27,401 nucleotides of DNA from Anaerolinea thermophila. GTDB lineage: Bacteria; Chloroflexota; Anaerolineae; Anaerolineales; Villigracilaceae. The notes beneath the pieces were generated by a model. The model saw only the letters and a list, made by a program, of their open reading frames with translations. It searched no databases and was not told where the DNA came from. A program made the position numbers and the translations under genes. Below, piece after piece: positions 1-7,306 of the stretch (position 1 is its first letter; every line of letters starts with the position of its first letter). The stretch covers positions 2,991 to 30,391 of the forward strand of contig DYLB01000003.1 of assembly GCA_020722305.1 (NCBI GenBank), in the 5' to 3' direction.

Positions 1-6
1 AGGAGG
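1..6 (+). promoter_or_regulatory. Ribosome binding site of the DUF4190-like gene
   Basis: AGGAGG lies four bases before the ATG at position 11. It supports that start even though the promoter is outside the window. Confidence 0.8.
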
Positions 7-10
7 TTAT

Positions 11-322
11 ATGTCTGATTACCAAACCCAACAACCCCCACCGGCGCTGCCTAACAGCACGATGGCTATCGTCAGCCTGGTGAGCGGCATCCTGGGCTGG
101 ACCTTCGTCCCGCTGCTCGGCTCGATCGCGGCGATCATCACCGGCCACATGGCGAAAAAAGAGATCAAGGAAAGCAACGGCAGCCTCGGCGGGGATGTGA
201 TGGCGACCATCGGCCTGGTACTGGGGTACGTCGCGATAGCCCTGTCCGTGTGCGGCTGTCTGTTCTTTGTCATAGCCATGGGACTGGGTTTGATCCCGGT
301 CTTTTGGAGCAACGGATTCTAA
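11..322 (+). CDS. DUF4190-like small membrane protein
   Basis: This 103-residue protein has a short polar, proline-rich N-terminus (residues 1-17) and two hydrophobic segments, about residues 18-46 and 62-97. Between them is a charged loop with HMAKKEIKESNG, matching the usual DUF4190 pattern of a membrane segment, an invariant-looking GH.A...I loop and a second membrane segment. The ATG has a strong Shine-Dalgarno sequence. Family function is unknown; such proteins often sit next to other small membrane or envelope proteins. The next gene, 27 bases downstream, is also a small membrane protein with its own GGAGG, so the two are probably co-transcribed. The family call is from pattern recognition. 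Confidence 0.8.
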   Translation: MSDYQTQQPPPALPNSTMAIVSLVSGILGWTFVPLLGSIAAIITGHMAKKEIKESNGSLGGDVMATIGLVLGYVAIALSVCGCLFFVIAMGLGLIPVFWSNGF

Positions 323-349
323 AGTCATTCGATCAATTAGGAGGCATAT

Positions 350-517
350 ATGGAAACACCGGAGTTCGGAACCCTGCCGGAAGAGCCCAAGAAGAAATTC
401 CCCACCTGGGCCATCGTCGTGATCGTGTTGCTTGTCCTATGCTGTTGCTGCGCGCTCATCGGCTTCCTCGGCTGGACTTACGGCGACCAGCTGATGCAAA
501 TGCTCGGCGTCTACTAA
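350..517 (+). CDS. Small single-pass membrane protein with a CCCC motif
   Basis: This 55-residue open frame has AGGAGG (338-344) six bases before its ATG, a good translation signal. The protein starts METPEFGTLPEEPKKKFPTW, followed by one strongly hydrophobic segment (about residues 20-43) containing four consecutive cysteines at 31-34, and a short tail ending in LGVY. The lysines before the segment and the length suggest a single-pass inner-membrane peptide with its N-terminus inside. I recognise no family. It follows a DUF4190-like gene, and similar short proteins with cysteine-rich membrane segments often accompany such genes. The strong ribosome binding site and the hairpin just after the stop support a real gene. 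Confidence 0.7.
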   Translation: METPEFGTLPEEPKKKFPTWAIVVIVLLVLCCCCALIGFLGWTYGDQLMQMLGVY

Positions 518-541
518 ACCTGCCGGGATCACCTTACACCA

Positions 542-565
542 GGGCCTCCGCTTCAGCGGAGGCCC
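542..565 (+). terminator. Hairpin between convergent genes, probable terminator
   Basis: A perfect 10-bp GC-rich stem (542-551 with 556-565) with a TTCA loop lies 25 bases after the small membrane gene and 33 bases beyond the end of the convergent aldo/keto reductase. The following T-tract is weak (ATTTTGTG), so termination efficiency is uncertain. Confidence 0.65.
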
Positions 566-597
566 AATGATTTTGTGATCTGTTTTGCTGTCTCTTC

Positions 598-1563
598 TCA
601 CTCATACCCCAGCGCTGCCTCGATCTGCGCCATGACCTCCGGTGTAAGCCTGTCCACGAACTCAACCGCCTTCATGTTCTCGTGAACTTGCTCGACCCGG
701 CTGGCCCCGGTAATGACCGTGCTGACGTTGGGGTTCTTCAGGCACCAGGCCAGCGCCAGTTGCGACATGCTGGCCCCGATCCCCTCGGCGATGGGTCCCA
801 GGGCGCGCACCTTGGCGAGCTTCTCTTCATCGGTCAGGTGGTCCCGCAGCCAGTCGTAACCTTTCAGTGCCCCGCGTGACCCTTCGGGGATGCCCTGGTT
901 GTATTTGCCGGTCAGCAGCCCCGAAGCCAGCGGGCTCCAGGTGGTTGCGCCGTAGCCGTAGTCCTTGAAGATACGGGCGTACTCCTTCTCGAAACGGGTA
1001 CGCTCCAGCATGTTGTATTGCGGCTGTTCCATCACCGGCTTGTGCAGGTGGTGGCGCTCGGCGATCTCGATGGCCGCCGCGATCTCCGCCGCCGACCACT
1101 CAGACGTGCCCCAGTAGATCGCCTTGCCCCACTCGATCAGGTTGTGCATCGCCCAGACGGTCTCCTCGATGGGCGTGGTCGGGTCGGGGCGGTGGCAAAA
1201 GACCAGGTCCACGTACTCCAGGCCCAGGCGTCCGAGCGAACCGTTCATCGCCTCGATCAGGCGCTTGCGATTGAGGGTGTTGCGTTCGTTCGGGCCGTCG
1301 TGCAGTCCCCAGTAGAACTTGGTCGAGACCAGGTAACTGCCCCGCCGCCAGCCCAGCTTTTTCAGGGCCGCGCCCATCACTTCCTCCGACTTCCCGCCCG
1401 CATAGACCTCGGCGTTGTCGAAGAAATTCACCCCTGCCTCATAAGCGGCAGACATCATCTCCACGGCCAAGCTGATGTCCACCTGGTTGTGGAACGTGAC
1501 CCACGAACCGAGCGAAAGCTCGCTGACTTTCAGGCCGGAACGGCCCAGATGACGGTATTGCAT
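598..1563 (-). CDS. Aldo/keto reductase, Kv-beta-like (AKR6 type)
   Basis: The 321-residue protein is a typical NAD(P)H-dependent aldo/keto reductase TIM barrel, acting on aldehydes or ketones in the cytoplasm. The start MQYRHLGRSGLKVSELSLG is characteristic. The catalytic tetrad is visible as Asp49 and Tyr54 (FFDNAEVYAGG), Lys82 (STKFYWG) and His124 (FCHRPDP). The nucleotide-binding C-terminal part has SPLASGLLTGKY and VSTVITGASRVEQVHEN. Of the family it is closest to potassium-channel beta-subunit-like reductases (YghZ group). The frame can be extended 15 residues upstream, but the ATG at 1563 has GGAGG five bases before it and begins with the conserved residues, so I chose it. Its substrate cannot be told. 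It is transcribed divergently from the LysM lipoprotein gene. Confidence 0.92.
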   Translation of the reverse strand: MQYRHLGRSGLKVSELSLGSWVTFHNQVDISLAVEMMSAAYEAGVNFFDNAEVYAGGKSEEVMGAALKKLGWRRGSYLVSTKFYWGLHDGPNERNTLNRKRLIEAMNGSLGRLGLEYVDLVFCHRPDPTTPIEETVWAMHNLIEWGKAIYWGTSEWSAAEIAAAIEIAERHHLHKPVMEQPQYNMLERTRFEKEYARIFKDYGYGATTWSPLASGLLTGKYNQGIPEGSRGALKGYDWLRDHLTDEEKLAKVRALGPIAEGIGASMSQLALAWCLKNPNVSTVITGASRVEQVHENMKAVEFVDRLTPEVMAQIEAALGYE

Positions 1564-1590
1564 GTTTCCTCCAGAGATTGAGATGCTCGA

Positions 1591-1596
1591 ATTATA
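1591..1596 (-). promoter_or_regulatory. Possible -10 box of the aldo/keto reductase gene
   Basis: On the minus strand this reads TATAAT, 28 bases before the chosen ATG. I see no good -35 box at 16-18 bp upstream of it, so the call is tentative. Confidence 0.4.
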
Positions 1597-1609
1597 CCCG
1601 TAGGACAAA

Positions 1610-1639
1610 TTGGATTTGCCCTACTCTTGCCGTTATAAT
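1610..1639 (+). promoter_or_regulatory. Promoter of the LysM lipoprotein gene, probably leaderless
   Basis: A perfect TATAAT at 1634-1639 lies only 7 bases before the ATG at 1647. A weak -35 (TTGGAT, 1610-1615) sits 18 bases upstream. Transcription would start about at the ATG, giving a transcript with little or no leader; no Shine-Dalgarno sequence is present. Confidence 0.55.
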
Positions 1640-1646
1640 CCCCCGC

Positions 1647-2582
1647 ATGAAACGACTGATCCTGCTGGTCCTCTTGGGGACTGTGGCCTGCGTCCCCGCC
1701 CCGGCCGCTACCGTACCCCCGGCCCCGCTCCGCACCCCGGCCCTTTACCGCACGCTCACCCCCGGACCCTCGGCCACGGTCGCCGTTGAGCAGGCCGAAC
1801 CCGCCATCCCGACCCCGACTCCGTTAATCTACAAAGTCCAGCAAGGCGACACAATGCTGGGCATCGCCCAGCAGTTCGGCATCACCCTCGAAACCCTGAT
1901 GGCCGCCAACCCCGGCATAGACCCGGCGGCCATGCCGGTCGGCACGGCGTTGAACATCCCCTCCGCCCCAGACGACCTCTCCGCCGAACCGACGCCCACT
2001 CCTGTGCCGCTGACCCTCGCCAGCCTGGATTGCTACCCGGCGATAGACAAAAGCCTGTGGTGTTTTGCTCTGGTTCGCAATGATTACCCCGAATACGTCG
2101 AGAATGTCTCGGCCCAGGTCGCCCTGTATGACCCCGCAGGCAAGCGGCTGGCCGCCCAGATCGCCGCCCCGCTGCTGAACGTCATCCCAGCGGGAAGCTG
2201 GCTGCCGCTGGTGGCCTTCTTCCCGCCGGCGGTCATCCTCGAAGCCGAGCCGCGCCTCACCTGGCTGACGGCCGTCCGCCTGCTGCCGACTGAGACGCGT
2301 TACCTGCCCGCTTCGGCCCAGGACGTGCTGGTCGTGGTGGACCAGTCCGGGCGGTTTGCGACCATCACCGGCGAAGTCCGTTTAGCGGAGGACGCGGCCC
2401 CCGCCGGCCAGGTCTGGGTTGCCGCCACCGCCTATGACGGCCGCGGCCGGGTCGTCGGTGTGCGCCGCTGGGAAGCGGAGTCCACCCTCCAGCCGGGGGA
2501 GGCAATCCCGTTCGAGATGCAGGTCTCCAGCCTGGGAGATGTGATCGAACGGGTCGAAGTGACGGTGGAGGCCAGGCCGTGA
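1647..2582 (+). CDS. LysM-domain lipoprotein
   Basis: The 311-residue protein has a short lipoprotein signal peptide (MKRLILLVLLGTVAC, probable lipidated Cys15). A proline/threonine-rich linker (about 16-60) follows, then one LysM peptidoglycan-binding domain at about 62-105 (YKVQQGDTMLGIAQQFGITL, then NIP), then a second TPTPVP linker and a C-terminal beta-rich region (about 115-311). That region looks like an Ig/FxLYD-type domain (CFALVRNDYPEYVENVSAQV, LYDPAGKRLA). It is probably anchored outside the membrane and attached to cell-wall glycan. A longer frame begins at 1578, but the signal peptide starts at 1647 and a TATAAT box lies inside the extension, so I reject it. The gene ends near a strong hairpin. 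Confidence 0.85.
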   Translation: MKRLILLVLLGTVACVPAPAATVPPAPLRTPALYRTLTPGPSATVAVEQAEPAIPTPTPLIYKVQQGDTMLGIAQQFGITLETLMAANPGIDPAAMPVGTALNIPSAPDDLSAEPTPTPVPLTLASLDCYPAIDKSLWCFALVRNDYPEYVENVSAQVALYDPAGKRLAAQIAAPLLNVIPAGSWLPLVAFFPPAVILEAEPRLTWLTAVRLLPTETRYLPASAQDVLVVVDQSGRFATITGEVRLAEDAAPAGQVWVAATAYDGRGRVVGVRRWEAESTLQPGEAIPFEMQVSSLGDVIERVEVTVEARP

Positions 2583-2613
2583 GCGCCAACCTTGCAAAGG
2601 TCCACGCCGGGGG

Positions 2614-2636
2614 ACCCGAAAAACCTTTCGGGTTTT
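2614..2636 (+). terminator. Intrinsic terminator of the LysM lipoprotein gene
   Basis: An 8-bp inverted repeat, ACCCGAAA (2614-2621) and TTTCGGGT (2626-2633), has a 4-base loop and runs into TTTT. Confidence 0.7.
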
Positions 2637-2646
2637 CGAAAGCCAC

Positions 2647-2683
2647 AAAAAAGTCCCGGATGCCTCACCATCCAGGACTTTTT
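2647..2683. terminator. Bidirectional intrinsic terminator
   Basis: The stem AAAAGTCC-C-GGATG / CATCC-A-GGACTTTT has one C/A mismatch and a 6-base loop. It has a U-tract on both strands (TTTTT on plus, TTTTTT on minus). It lies between the convergent LysM gene and the HigA gene and could stop transcription from both sides. Confidence 0.8.
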
Positions 2684-2727
2684 GCTTTTTATACTTCTCC
2701 CTTTTCACTTGTTTTCTTGCCATACCG

Positions 2728-3036
2728 TTATACTGCCATAGGCAGGGGTGTGACTTCTTTTTCCAGTCTGTTACCCAGGGCGTCTTTGGCGGTTTCCAGG
2801 TCATACAGAGTTTGCAGGTTTAGCCAGAATTCAGGCGTCGTGTTGGTAGCACGCGCCAGCCTGAGCGCCGTATCGCCGGTAATGCTTCGGCGGCCGCGTA
2901 CCACTTCATTCAAGCGCGCCGTGGTAATACCCATGTGCTGGGCCAGACGGTTCTGGCTTATTCCCCAAGGCTTCAGGAATTCCTCCAAAAGAACTTCGCC
3001 CGGATGCACAGGCGGGATTTTGTTAGTTTCGGACAT
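2728..3036 (-). CDS. higA: HigA-family antitoxin (XRE-type HTH)
   Basis: This 102-residue protein begins IPPVHPGEVLLEEFLKPWGIS, the classic start of HigA/VapI-type antitoxins. A helix-turn-helix follows (about residues 27-60, SQNRLAQHMGITTARLNEVVRGRRSIT) and then the typical TALRLARATNTTPEFWLNLQ segment. It would bind and neutralise the toxin encoded just upstream and repress the shared promoter. The frame can begin at 3048 with an ATG overlapping the toxin stop, but the ATG at 3036 has GAGG six bases before it and matches family length, so I chose it. The order toxin then antitoxin is the usual higBA order. Confidence 0.93.
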   Translation of the reverse strand: MSETNKIPPVHPGEVLLEEFLKPWGISQNRLAQHMGITTARLNEVVRGRRSITGDTALRLARATNTTPEFWLNLQTLYDLETAKDALGNRLEKEVTPLPMAV

Positions 3037-3044
3037 GGTACACC

Positions 3045-3329
3045 TCATTTGTGGTAATCCACAATTTCAACATTATAAGCATCGCCATCTTGCCACTCGA
3101 AGCAAATTCGATAACGGTTGTTGATGCGGATCGAATATTGCCCGTCGCGGTCGCCGCGCAGTTTTTCCAGACGATTGCCCGGCAGGGATTGAAGATTGAT
3201 TAACGCATTGGCTGCGTGTAACATCGCAAGTTTTCGATACGCAATATTTTGCATCTCTCTGGGCAGCCGTGTTGACCGTTGACGATTGAAAATCTTGCGA
3301 GTCTCTTCATTCCCAAAAGAGATGATCAT
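3045..3329 (-). CDS. higB: HigB-family toxin (RelE/ParE superfamily, probable mRNA interferase)
   Basis: The 94-residue protein matches HigB in length and pattern: MIISFGNEETRKIFNRQ at the start, LPGNRLEKLRGDRDGQYSIRIN in the middle and RYRICFEWQDGDAYNVEIVDYHK at the end. HigB toxins cleave mRNA on the ribosome; the conserved basic residues (R, K in RLEKLRGDRDGQYSIRINNRYR) are present. The stop is followed at once by the antitoxin ribosome binding site, so the two genes form one unit. No truncation is seen. A strong promoter lies directly upstream. Confidence 0.93.
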   Translation of the reverse strand: MIISFGNEETRKIFNRQRSTRLPREMQNIAYRKLAMLHAANALINLQSLPGNRLEKLRGDRDGQYSIRINNRYRICFEWQDGDAYNVEIVDYHK

Positions 3330-3335
3330 GCCGCT

Positions 3336-3364
3336 ATTATATTTCGCTTTGCGATAAATGACAA
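3336..3364 (-). promoter_or_regulatory. higBA promoter with candidate operator
   Basis: On the minus strand, TTGTCA (3359-3364) and TATAAT (3336-3341) are separated by exactly 17 bp, a near-consensus sigma70-type promoter. The spacer contains the small palindrome TCGC-TTT-GCGA (3344-3354), a plausible HigA operator. The operator call is inferred from position only. Confidence 0.7.
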
Positions 3365-3396
3365 TCTTGACGCAACCTTACGAATCCCATTTGGAA

Positions 3397-3570
3397 GTAA
3401 TTGCTACCCGCCCTCACCCCCTAGCCCCTTCGCGAAGCACCCTGTAAGGGCCCCCGGTGGGAGAGGGGGGCAGAAACAGGCAATTTTGTAGTTTTTGCCA
3501 AGAAAATCCGTTTTTTGTGTCTGTTTCCACCCCCCCTTTGGGTGATGGTCAGGTGAGGGTAGGCAGTTAC
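3397..3570. repeat. MITE-like element with nested inverted repeats (non-coding)
   Basis: The ends match in inverted orientation: 3397-3418 (GTAATTGCTACCCGCCCTCACC) is close to the reverse complement of 3551-3570 (GTAACTGCCTACCCTCACCT). Inside, 3465-3479 (GGGGGGCAGAAACAG) pairs with 3521-3535 (CTGTTTCCACCCCCC) at 13 of 15 positions. No convincing gene lies between. I believe similar CCCTCACCCC...GGAGAGGGG pieces occur between genes of Anaerolineae, but this is recollection. No transposase is present, so it would be a non-autonomous element or its remnant. Confidence 0.5.
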
Positions 3571-3623
3571 CTTTTCACTTTTTACTTTTTACTTCTCACT
3601 TTTCACTCCTCACTTCTCTCTTC
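3571..3623 (-). repeat. Polypurine heptamer repeat after the solute-binding protein gene
   Basis: On the minus strand the DNA just after the stop consists of degenerate copies of a heptamer of the form AGTRARA (AGTGAAA, AGTGAGA, AGTAAAA and so on). The plus strand reads as runs of TTTTCACTTTTTACT. Related sequence occurs at about 2692-2710, 24308-24335 and 25826-25872. No gene was seen here, and no clear terminator. Confidence 0.65.
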
Positions 3624-5675
3624 TCACTTGTTCTCCAGCCACATATACCTCTCCAACGGAATATCAATCGGCGTCAGCACGTAGCCTTTGACATACGGCT
3701 TGACCAGCACGTAGCTCAGGCCGTGGACCGTGAACAGCACCGGCGCGTCCTGGACGATGATCTGCTCGGCTTGCTGGTAGAGGGCGATGCGCTTGGCCAC
3801 GTCCTGTTCGACGCGGGCCTGTTCGAGAATGGCATCCAGTTCGGGGTTGGAGTAGCCGCCGTTGTTCTGCTCCGAGCCGGTGTGGAAGAGTACGTCGGCG
3901 AAGTTCTCCGGGTCGGGGTAGTCGGCGCACCAGCCGGTGGAGAACATCTGCCCGTGATGCCCGGCGTAGAGTTCCTCGATGTAGATGTTGGGTTCGATGT
4001 TCTCGACGGTGATGGTCACGCCCAGGTACTGTTCCCACATGGCGATCAGCGCCGCCGTGCTGGGGTCCACGTAGCTGCCCAGGCCGCCGTTGGTGTAGAC
4101 CAGGGGCGGCAACCCGTCGGGGCCGCCGTATTTGGAATCCGCCAAAAGCTGCCGCGCCTGCTCGGGATCGAAGGGCAGGCCTTCCAGGTCCAGGGAGAAG
4201 CCGGGCAGGGCCGGAGGGTAGATGCCTTTGGCGGGCAGTCCCACCCCGTGCAGCACCACGTCAATATATTTCTGGCGGTCGAAGGCCATCGAGAAGGCCT
4301 GGCGCACTTTCACGTCGTCGAACGGGGGCTGGGTCACGTCGAAGACCACGTAGCTGGTGCATAGGTCCACGCCGCTGACCAGTTCGTCGTGCATCGGCTC
4401 GGCCGGGTCGAGGAAGCGGTCGAGGGTGTAGGCCGGGACGCCGGCGATGTCAATGTCCCCGGCTTCGTACAGGCGGATGCCCACGCCGGAGTACAACTGC
4501 ACCACCACCGCCGGGATCTGCGGCTCGCCGAGGTAGAAATCGGGGTTGGCCTCGTAGACGATGCTCTCGAAGCGCTTCCATTCGACGAGCTTGTAAGGGC
4601 CGGTGCCGTTCGGTTTGCGGAACCATTCCTCGCCGGATTCGACGTTGGCCCGGTCGAGTACGAAACCGGTCGGGTAGGTCAGCTTGAGCAGGAAGTAAGG
4701 CTTAGCGGCGTCAATGGTGACTTGCAGGGTCTGGTCATCTATGATTTTCAGGCCGGAGATGTGGTCGGCCTGGCCCTCGACCATTTCCCGCACGCCGACA
4801 ATGTCGCCGAGGTAAGTCAGGACCGTATCCGACCCGACCTTTGGGTCTGCGGCGCGTTCCCATGAGTAGACCACGTCCTGGGCCGTTACCGGGCGTCCGT
4901 CGTGGAATTTGGCGTTTTGGCGGAGGTGGAAGGTGTAGACCGTGCCATCCGAGGAAACTTCCCAGGTCTCGGCCAGTTCGGGGACGAGGTTGAGCTGCGG
5001 GTCGAGCGAGACCAGTCCGCTGAAGACCAGCTTATTGCCGGCGGTATGGGTGGTGGCCGGGTCGTAGCTGCGCGGGTTGGTGCTCTCGCCGCCCGCCAGC
5101 ACCAGGGCCTGGTCGCTCGGCACGCCCTGGATGTTAGGTGCGTCGATTTGGAGGGAAATGCCCATGGCCATGATCTCGTCTTCGTAAAGGTCGTAGCTCT
5201 TGGGGGCGCCGAAGGTCATCAGGGTGAAGGTGCGCAGGCCGCGCACGGCGGTGATCAGGCTGAGTTTGAGCGACGAGTTGTCGGATGAGCGGGTGCCGCT
5301 CATCACCGTGATCCAGGCTTGCTGCCCGCTGGTGATGTCGAGGGCCTCGTCCCGGACGATTTCGACGTCATCGGCGAGGAAGGCTTTGAGCGATTCGCCT
5401 AACAGCCTGGCGTATTCTTCGAAGCTCTCGCCTTCCAGGGGGCTGGCGAACAGCACCGAGCTGACCGCGCCGTTGGGGCTGATGAACCAGGCTACCTCGG
5501 TGGCGGAGGTGCCGTTCTGCTTTTGCCAGCCTTTGGGGTAGTTGATGCGGACGCCGAACGCGCTGTCCACGAAGTTGTGTTCCGAGGATTGCGAGAAGAC
5601 GTGTCCGACCGGCAGGGCCAGGGCCAACACTGCCAGGAACACGAAGGTCAAAGCTAACGGGATGCGGCGTTTCAT
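3624..5675 (-). CDS. ABC transporter substrate-binding protein, family 5 (peptide type), with extra N-terminal domain
   Basis: The 683-residue exported protein has a signal peptide (about 1-29, ending HVFSQS). An extra domain at about 34-178 (FVDSAFGVRINYPKGWQKQ...) looks like a PsbP/DUF1795-type alpha-beta fold. From about residue 187 a full SBP_bac_5 domain follows (VLAGGESTNPRSYDPATTHT, LVPELAETWEVSSDGTVYTF, KFHDGRPVTAQDVVYSWERA, PDPENF near the C-terminus). Family 5 proteins capture oligopeptides, nickel or similar ligands for ABC importers. No permease or ATPase gene is adjacent, so its partner is elsewhere or it acts as a solute receptor. Its ATG overlaps the stop of the upstream metallopeptidase gene by 4 bp, indicating co-translation. 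There is no lipobox cysteine. Confidence 0.9.
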   Translation of the reverse strand: MKRRIPLALTFVFLAVLALALPVGHVFSQSSEHNFVDSAFGVRINYPKGWQKQNGTSATEVAWFISPNGAVSSVLFASPLEGESFEEYARLLGESLKAFLADDVEIVRDEALDITSGQQAWITVMSGTRSSDNSSLKLSLITAVRGLRTFTLMTFGAPKSYDLYEDEIMAMGISLQIDAPNIQGVPSDQALVLAGGESTNPRSYDPATTHTAGNKLVFSGLVSLDPQLNLVPELAETWEVSSDGTVYTFHLRQNAKFHDGRPVTAQDVVYSWERAADPKVGSDTVLTYLGDIVGVREMVEGQADHISGLKIIDDQTLQVTIDAAKPYFLLKLTYPTGFVLDRANVESGEEWFRKPNGTGPYKLVEWKRFESIVYEANPDFYLGEPQIPAVVVQLYSGVGIRLYEAGDIDIAGVPAYTLDRFLDPAEPMHDELVSGVDLCTSYVVFDVTQPPFDDVKVRQAFSMAFDRQKYIDVVLHGVGLPAKGIYPPALPGFSLDLEGLPFDPEQARQLLADSKYGGPDGLPPLVYTNGGLGSYVDPSTAALIAMWEQYLGVTITVENIEPNIYIEELYAGHHGQMFSTGWCADYPDPENFADVLFHTGSEQNNGGYSNPELDAILEQARVEQDVAKRIALYQQAEQIIVQDAPVLFTVHGLSYVLVKPYVKGYVLTPIDIPLERYMWLENK

Positions 5676-7069
5676 AGGTCGCCCTCCTTGCGCTGGGATT
5701 TTCGGATGAAAATGAAAGCCAGGGCCGCGATCAAGACCAGGATCACGAGGCAGCAGCCGGCGGTCAGGATCAGGATCAGGGTCCGGCTGGAGGTGAAATC
5801 GGGCGTTTGGGGTTCGGGCAGGGGCGGTTGTCCGAGCGGATTGGGCGCGGACGTCACCTCGGCTCTCGGTGTGGGGGAGGGGATGTCGGCTGCGCCGGGG
5901 ATGCCGGAGATCGGGCGAATGGTCGGGACCGGCGTGGGCTGGGCGGTGGGCGTCGGGTTGGGTGCCGCCTGACGCGGGGCCGCGCCGATGCCTTCCCGCC
6001 AGGCGTCTTCCAGCCCTTCGATATTGAAGCCGTAAAGGGTTTGCAGGGCGTCGTCAATGGTCTCGCCATCCCGCAGGGCCAGCAGCAATTCGGTCATCTT
6101 GTCCTTGCCGTAGCTGTCTATCAGGAACTTGACCACGCTGTACGACTGGCTGTACGACAGGTCGGCTTTGTCGGCGATCTCGGAGAAGGCGCCGCTGAGC
6201 GAGCGGAGCGGGAAGAGCGTGTTATCGGCGATGGCCTTGTCCAGCCGCTCCTGCGAACTGGAGTCGAGGCCGCCTTCGCCCCAGACGGCCAGGCCCTCGT
6301 TGAGCCAGGTGGGCACGTCGCCGATGCAGGAGAAGGTCAGGTGGCCGACCAGGACGTGGGTCAGTTCGTGGGCTTCGGTCGTCTTGCCCCATTCGATGTT
6401 ATCCGGGGAAATGCCAATGATGACGATGCTGTATTCGGGGAAAGCCATGCCCCCGGTCCAGGACGGTTCGTAGAGGATCGCCTCGCGCATATCGTCGAAA
6501 TTGGAGTAAATATAGAGGTCAACCGGTTGCTCGGCGGTCAGTCCGGTCTCGCTGGCCAGTCTGGCCATGGCCAGGACGGCGGCGCTGTGCAGTTCCTGGC
6601 CGAAGGATTGGTCGCTGCCGTACCAGTGCAGGTTGACGCCGCTGCCGGTGAAGAGCTGCCAGTCGTGGTCGTCGTCCAGCCAGGTGACGCTCCGGGTCTG
6701 GGTGACTTGCTGGTTCCCGGCGGCATCTGCGACCCGCCAGCGCCACCAGACCTGGGCGCCGGGCGGCTGCGAACCGGACTGGCGCATTTCCCAGGTCCAC
6801 GCGGCGCTGACTTGCTTGCCGGGCGTGAACTGCGGGATGGCTTTGGCGACCACCGTGCCGCAGGTTTGCTCTGTTGTGCCATATTCCAGCGTGACCGAGG
6901 TGATCTCAGCGCTGCTCTCGAAGTCGGCGCTGAAGGTGATCGTATCCGGGAAGGCCAGGGCAGCCTGATCCCGGCTGACGGTGATGGCCGATTGGGCCTG
7001 GGCCGCTGCTGGAGGAAGGATCAGCAGGACCAGGGCCAGGGCGAGGATGGTTTTTGTTCTGAAACGCAT
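5672..7069 (-). CDS. Membrane-anchored zinc metallopeptidase, peptidase MA-like (HExxH)
   Basis: The 465-residue protein has a signal peptide (about 1-25) and a beta-rich N-terminal domain (30-130). A gluzincin-type catalytic domain follows, with HELTH at 234-238 and the probable third zinc ligand Glu258 in WLNEGLAVWGEG, the pattern of peptidase MA-like family proteins. The linker at about 375-430 is rich in proline and threonine, and one C-terminal membrane segment (about 432-455) is followed by basic RKSQRKEGDL, so the catalytic domain faces outside. The start has GAGG eight bases upstream. It overlaps the solute-binding protein gene by ATGA. Known function of such proteins is poorly defined. 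Pairing with a peptide-type binding protein suggests extracellular protein or peptide breakdown and capture; this is inference. Confidence 0.85.
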   Translation of the reverse strand: MRFRTKTILALALVLLILPPAAAQAQSAITVSRDQAALAFPDTITFSADFESSAEITSVTLEYGTTEQTCGTVVAKAIPQFTPGKQVSAAWTWEMRQSGSQPPGAQVWWRWRVADAAGNQQVTQTRSVTWLDDDHDWQLFTGSGVNLHWYGSDQSFGQELHSAAVLAMARLASETGLTAEQPVDLYIYSNFDDMREAILYEPSWTGGMAFPEYSIVIIGISPDNIEWGKTTEAHELTHVLVGHLTFSCIGDVPTWLNEGLAVWGEGGLDSSSQERLDKAIADNTLFPLRSLSGAFSEIADKADLSYSQSYSVVKFLIDSYGKDKMTELLLALRDGETIDDALQTLYGFNIEGLEDAWREGIGAAPRQAAPNPTPTAQPTPVPTIRPISGIPGAADIPSPTPRAEVTSAPNPLGQPPLPEPQTPDFTSSRTLILILTAGCCLVILVLIAALAFIFIRKSQRKEGDL

Positions 7070-7306
7070 GGGGCAACCTCATAAGGGTGTGATGGGTGAG
7101 CGGCTCTCAGGGGTTCTCCACGCCGATCCCCAAAAAGCCGGTCAGGTTTGCACAATTGTAAAGCATAATTCAAGTTATATTCGCTATACTACAGCCGGTG
7201 GCAGCCTGACAGACCTCCCACTTTTGTCCTTATTTGACGCTTATATTCCTTACAAGTATAATTTTCACCAATCTTTCCTCCCCTTGTTTGGGAATCTTGA
7301 GGTTAT
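7070..7306. promoter_or_regulatory. Divergent intergenic region
   Basis: This stretch separates the minus-strand metallopeptidase gene from the plus-strand signalling block. It holds the promoter of the plus-strand block (separate entry). For the minus strand I found AT-rich sequence at about 7150-7195 but no convincing pair of promoter boxes. No small gene was seen. Confidence 0.5.
7234..7262 (+). promoter_or_regulatory. Promoter of the ten-gene signalling block
   Basis: TTGACG (7234-7239) and TATAAT (7257-7262) are separated by exactly 17 bp, a near-consensus sigma70-type promoter. Transcription would begin near 7269, leaving a leader of about 38 bases with TGAGGT before the ATG at 7307. 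No comparable promoter was noticed between the following genes. Confidence 0.8.

Noticed and set aside
2579..3124. Plus-strand open frame of 181 codons
   Set aside because: It runs through two terminator hairpins and antisense to higA and higB, and the product resembles no family.
3330..3623. Small genes in the gap downstream of the higBA promoter
   Set aside because: Open frames at 3279-3491 and 3457-3684 consist of repeat DNA and lack ribosome binding sites.
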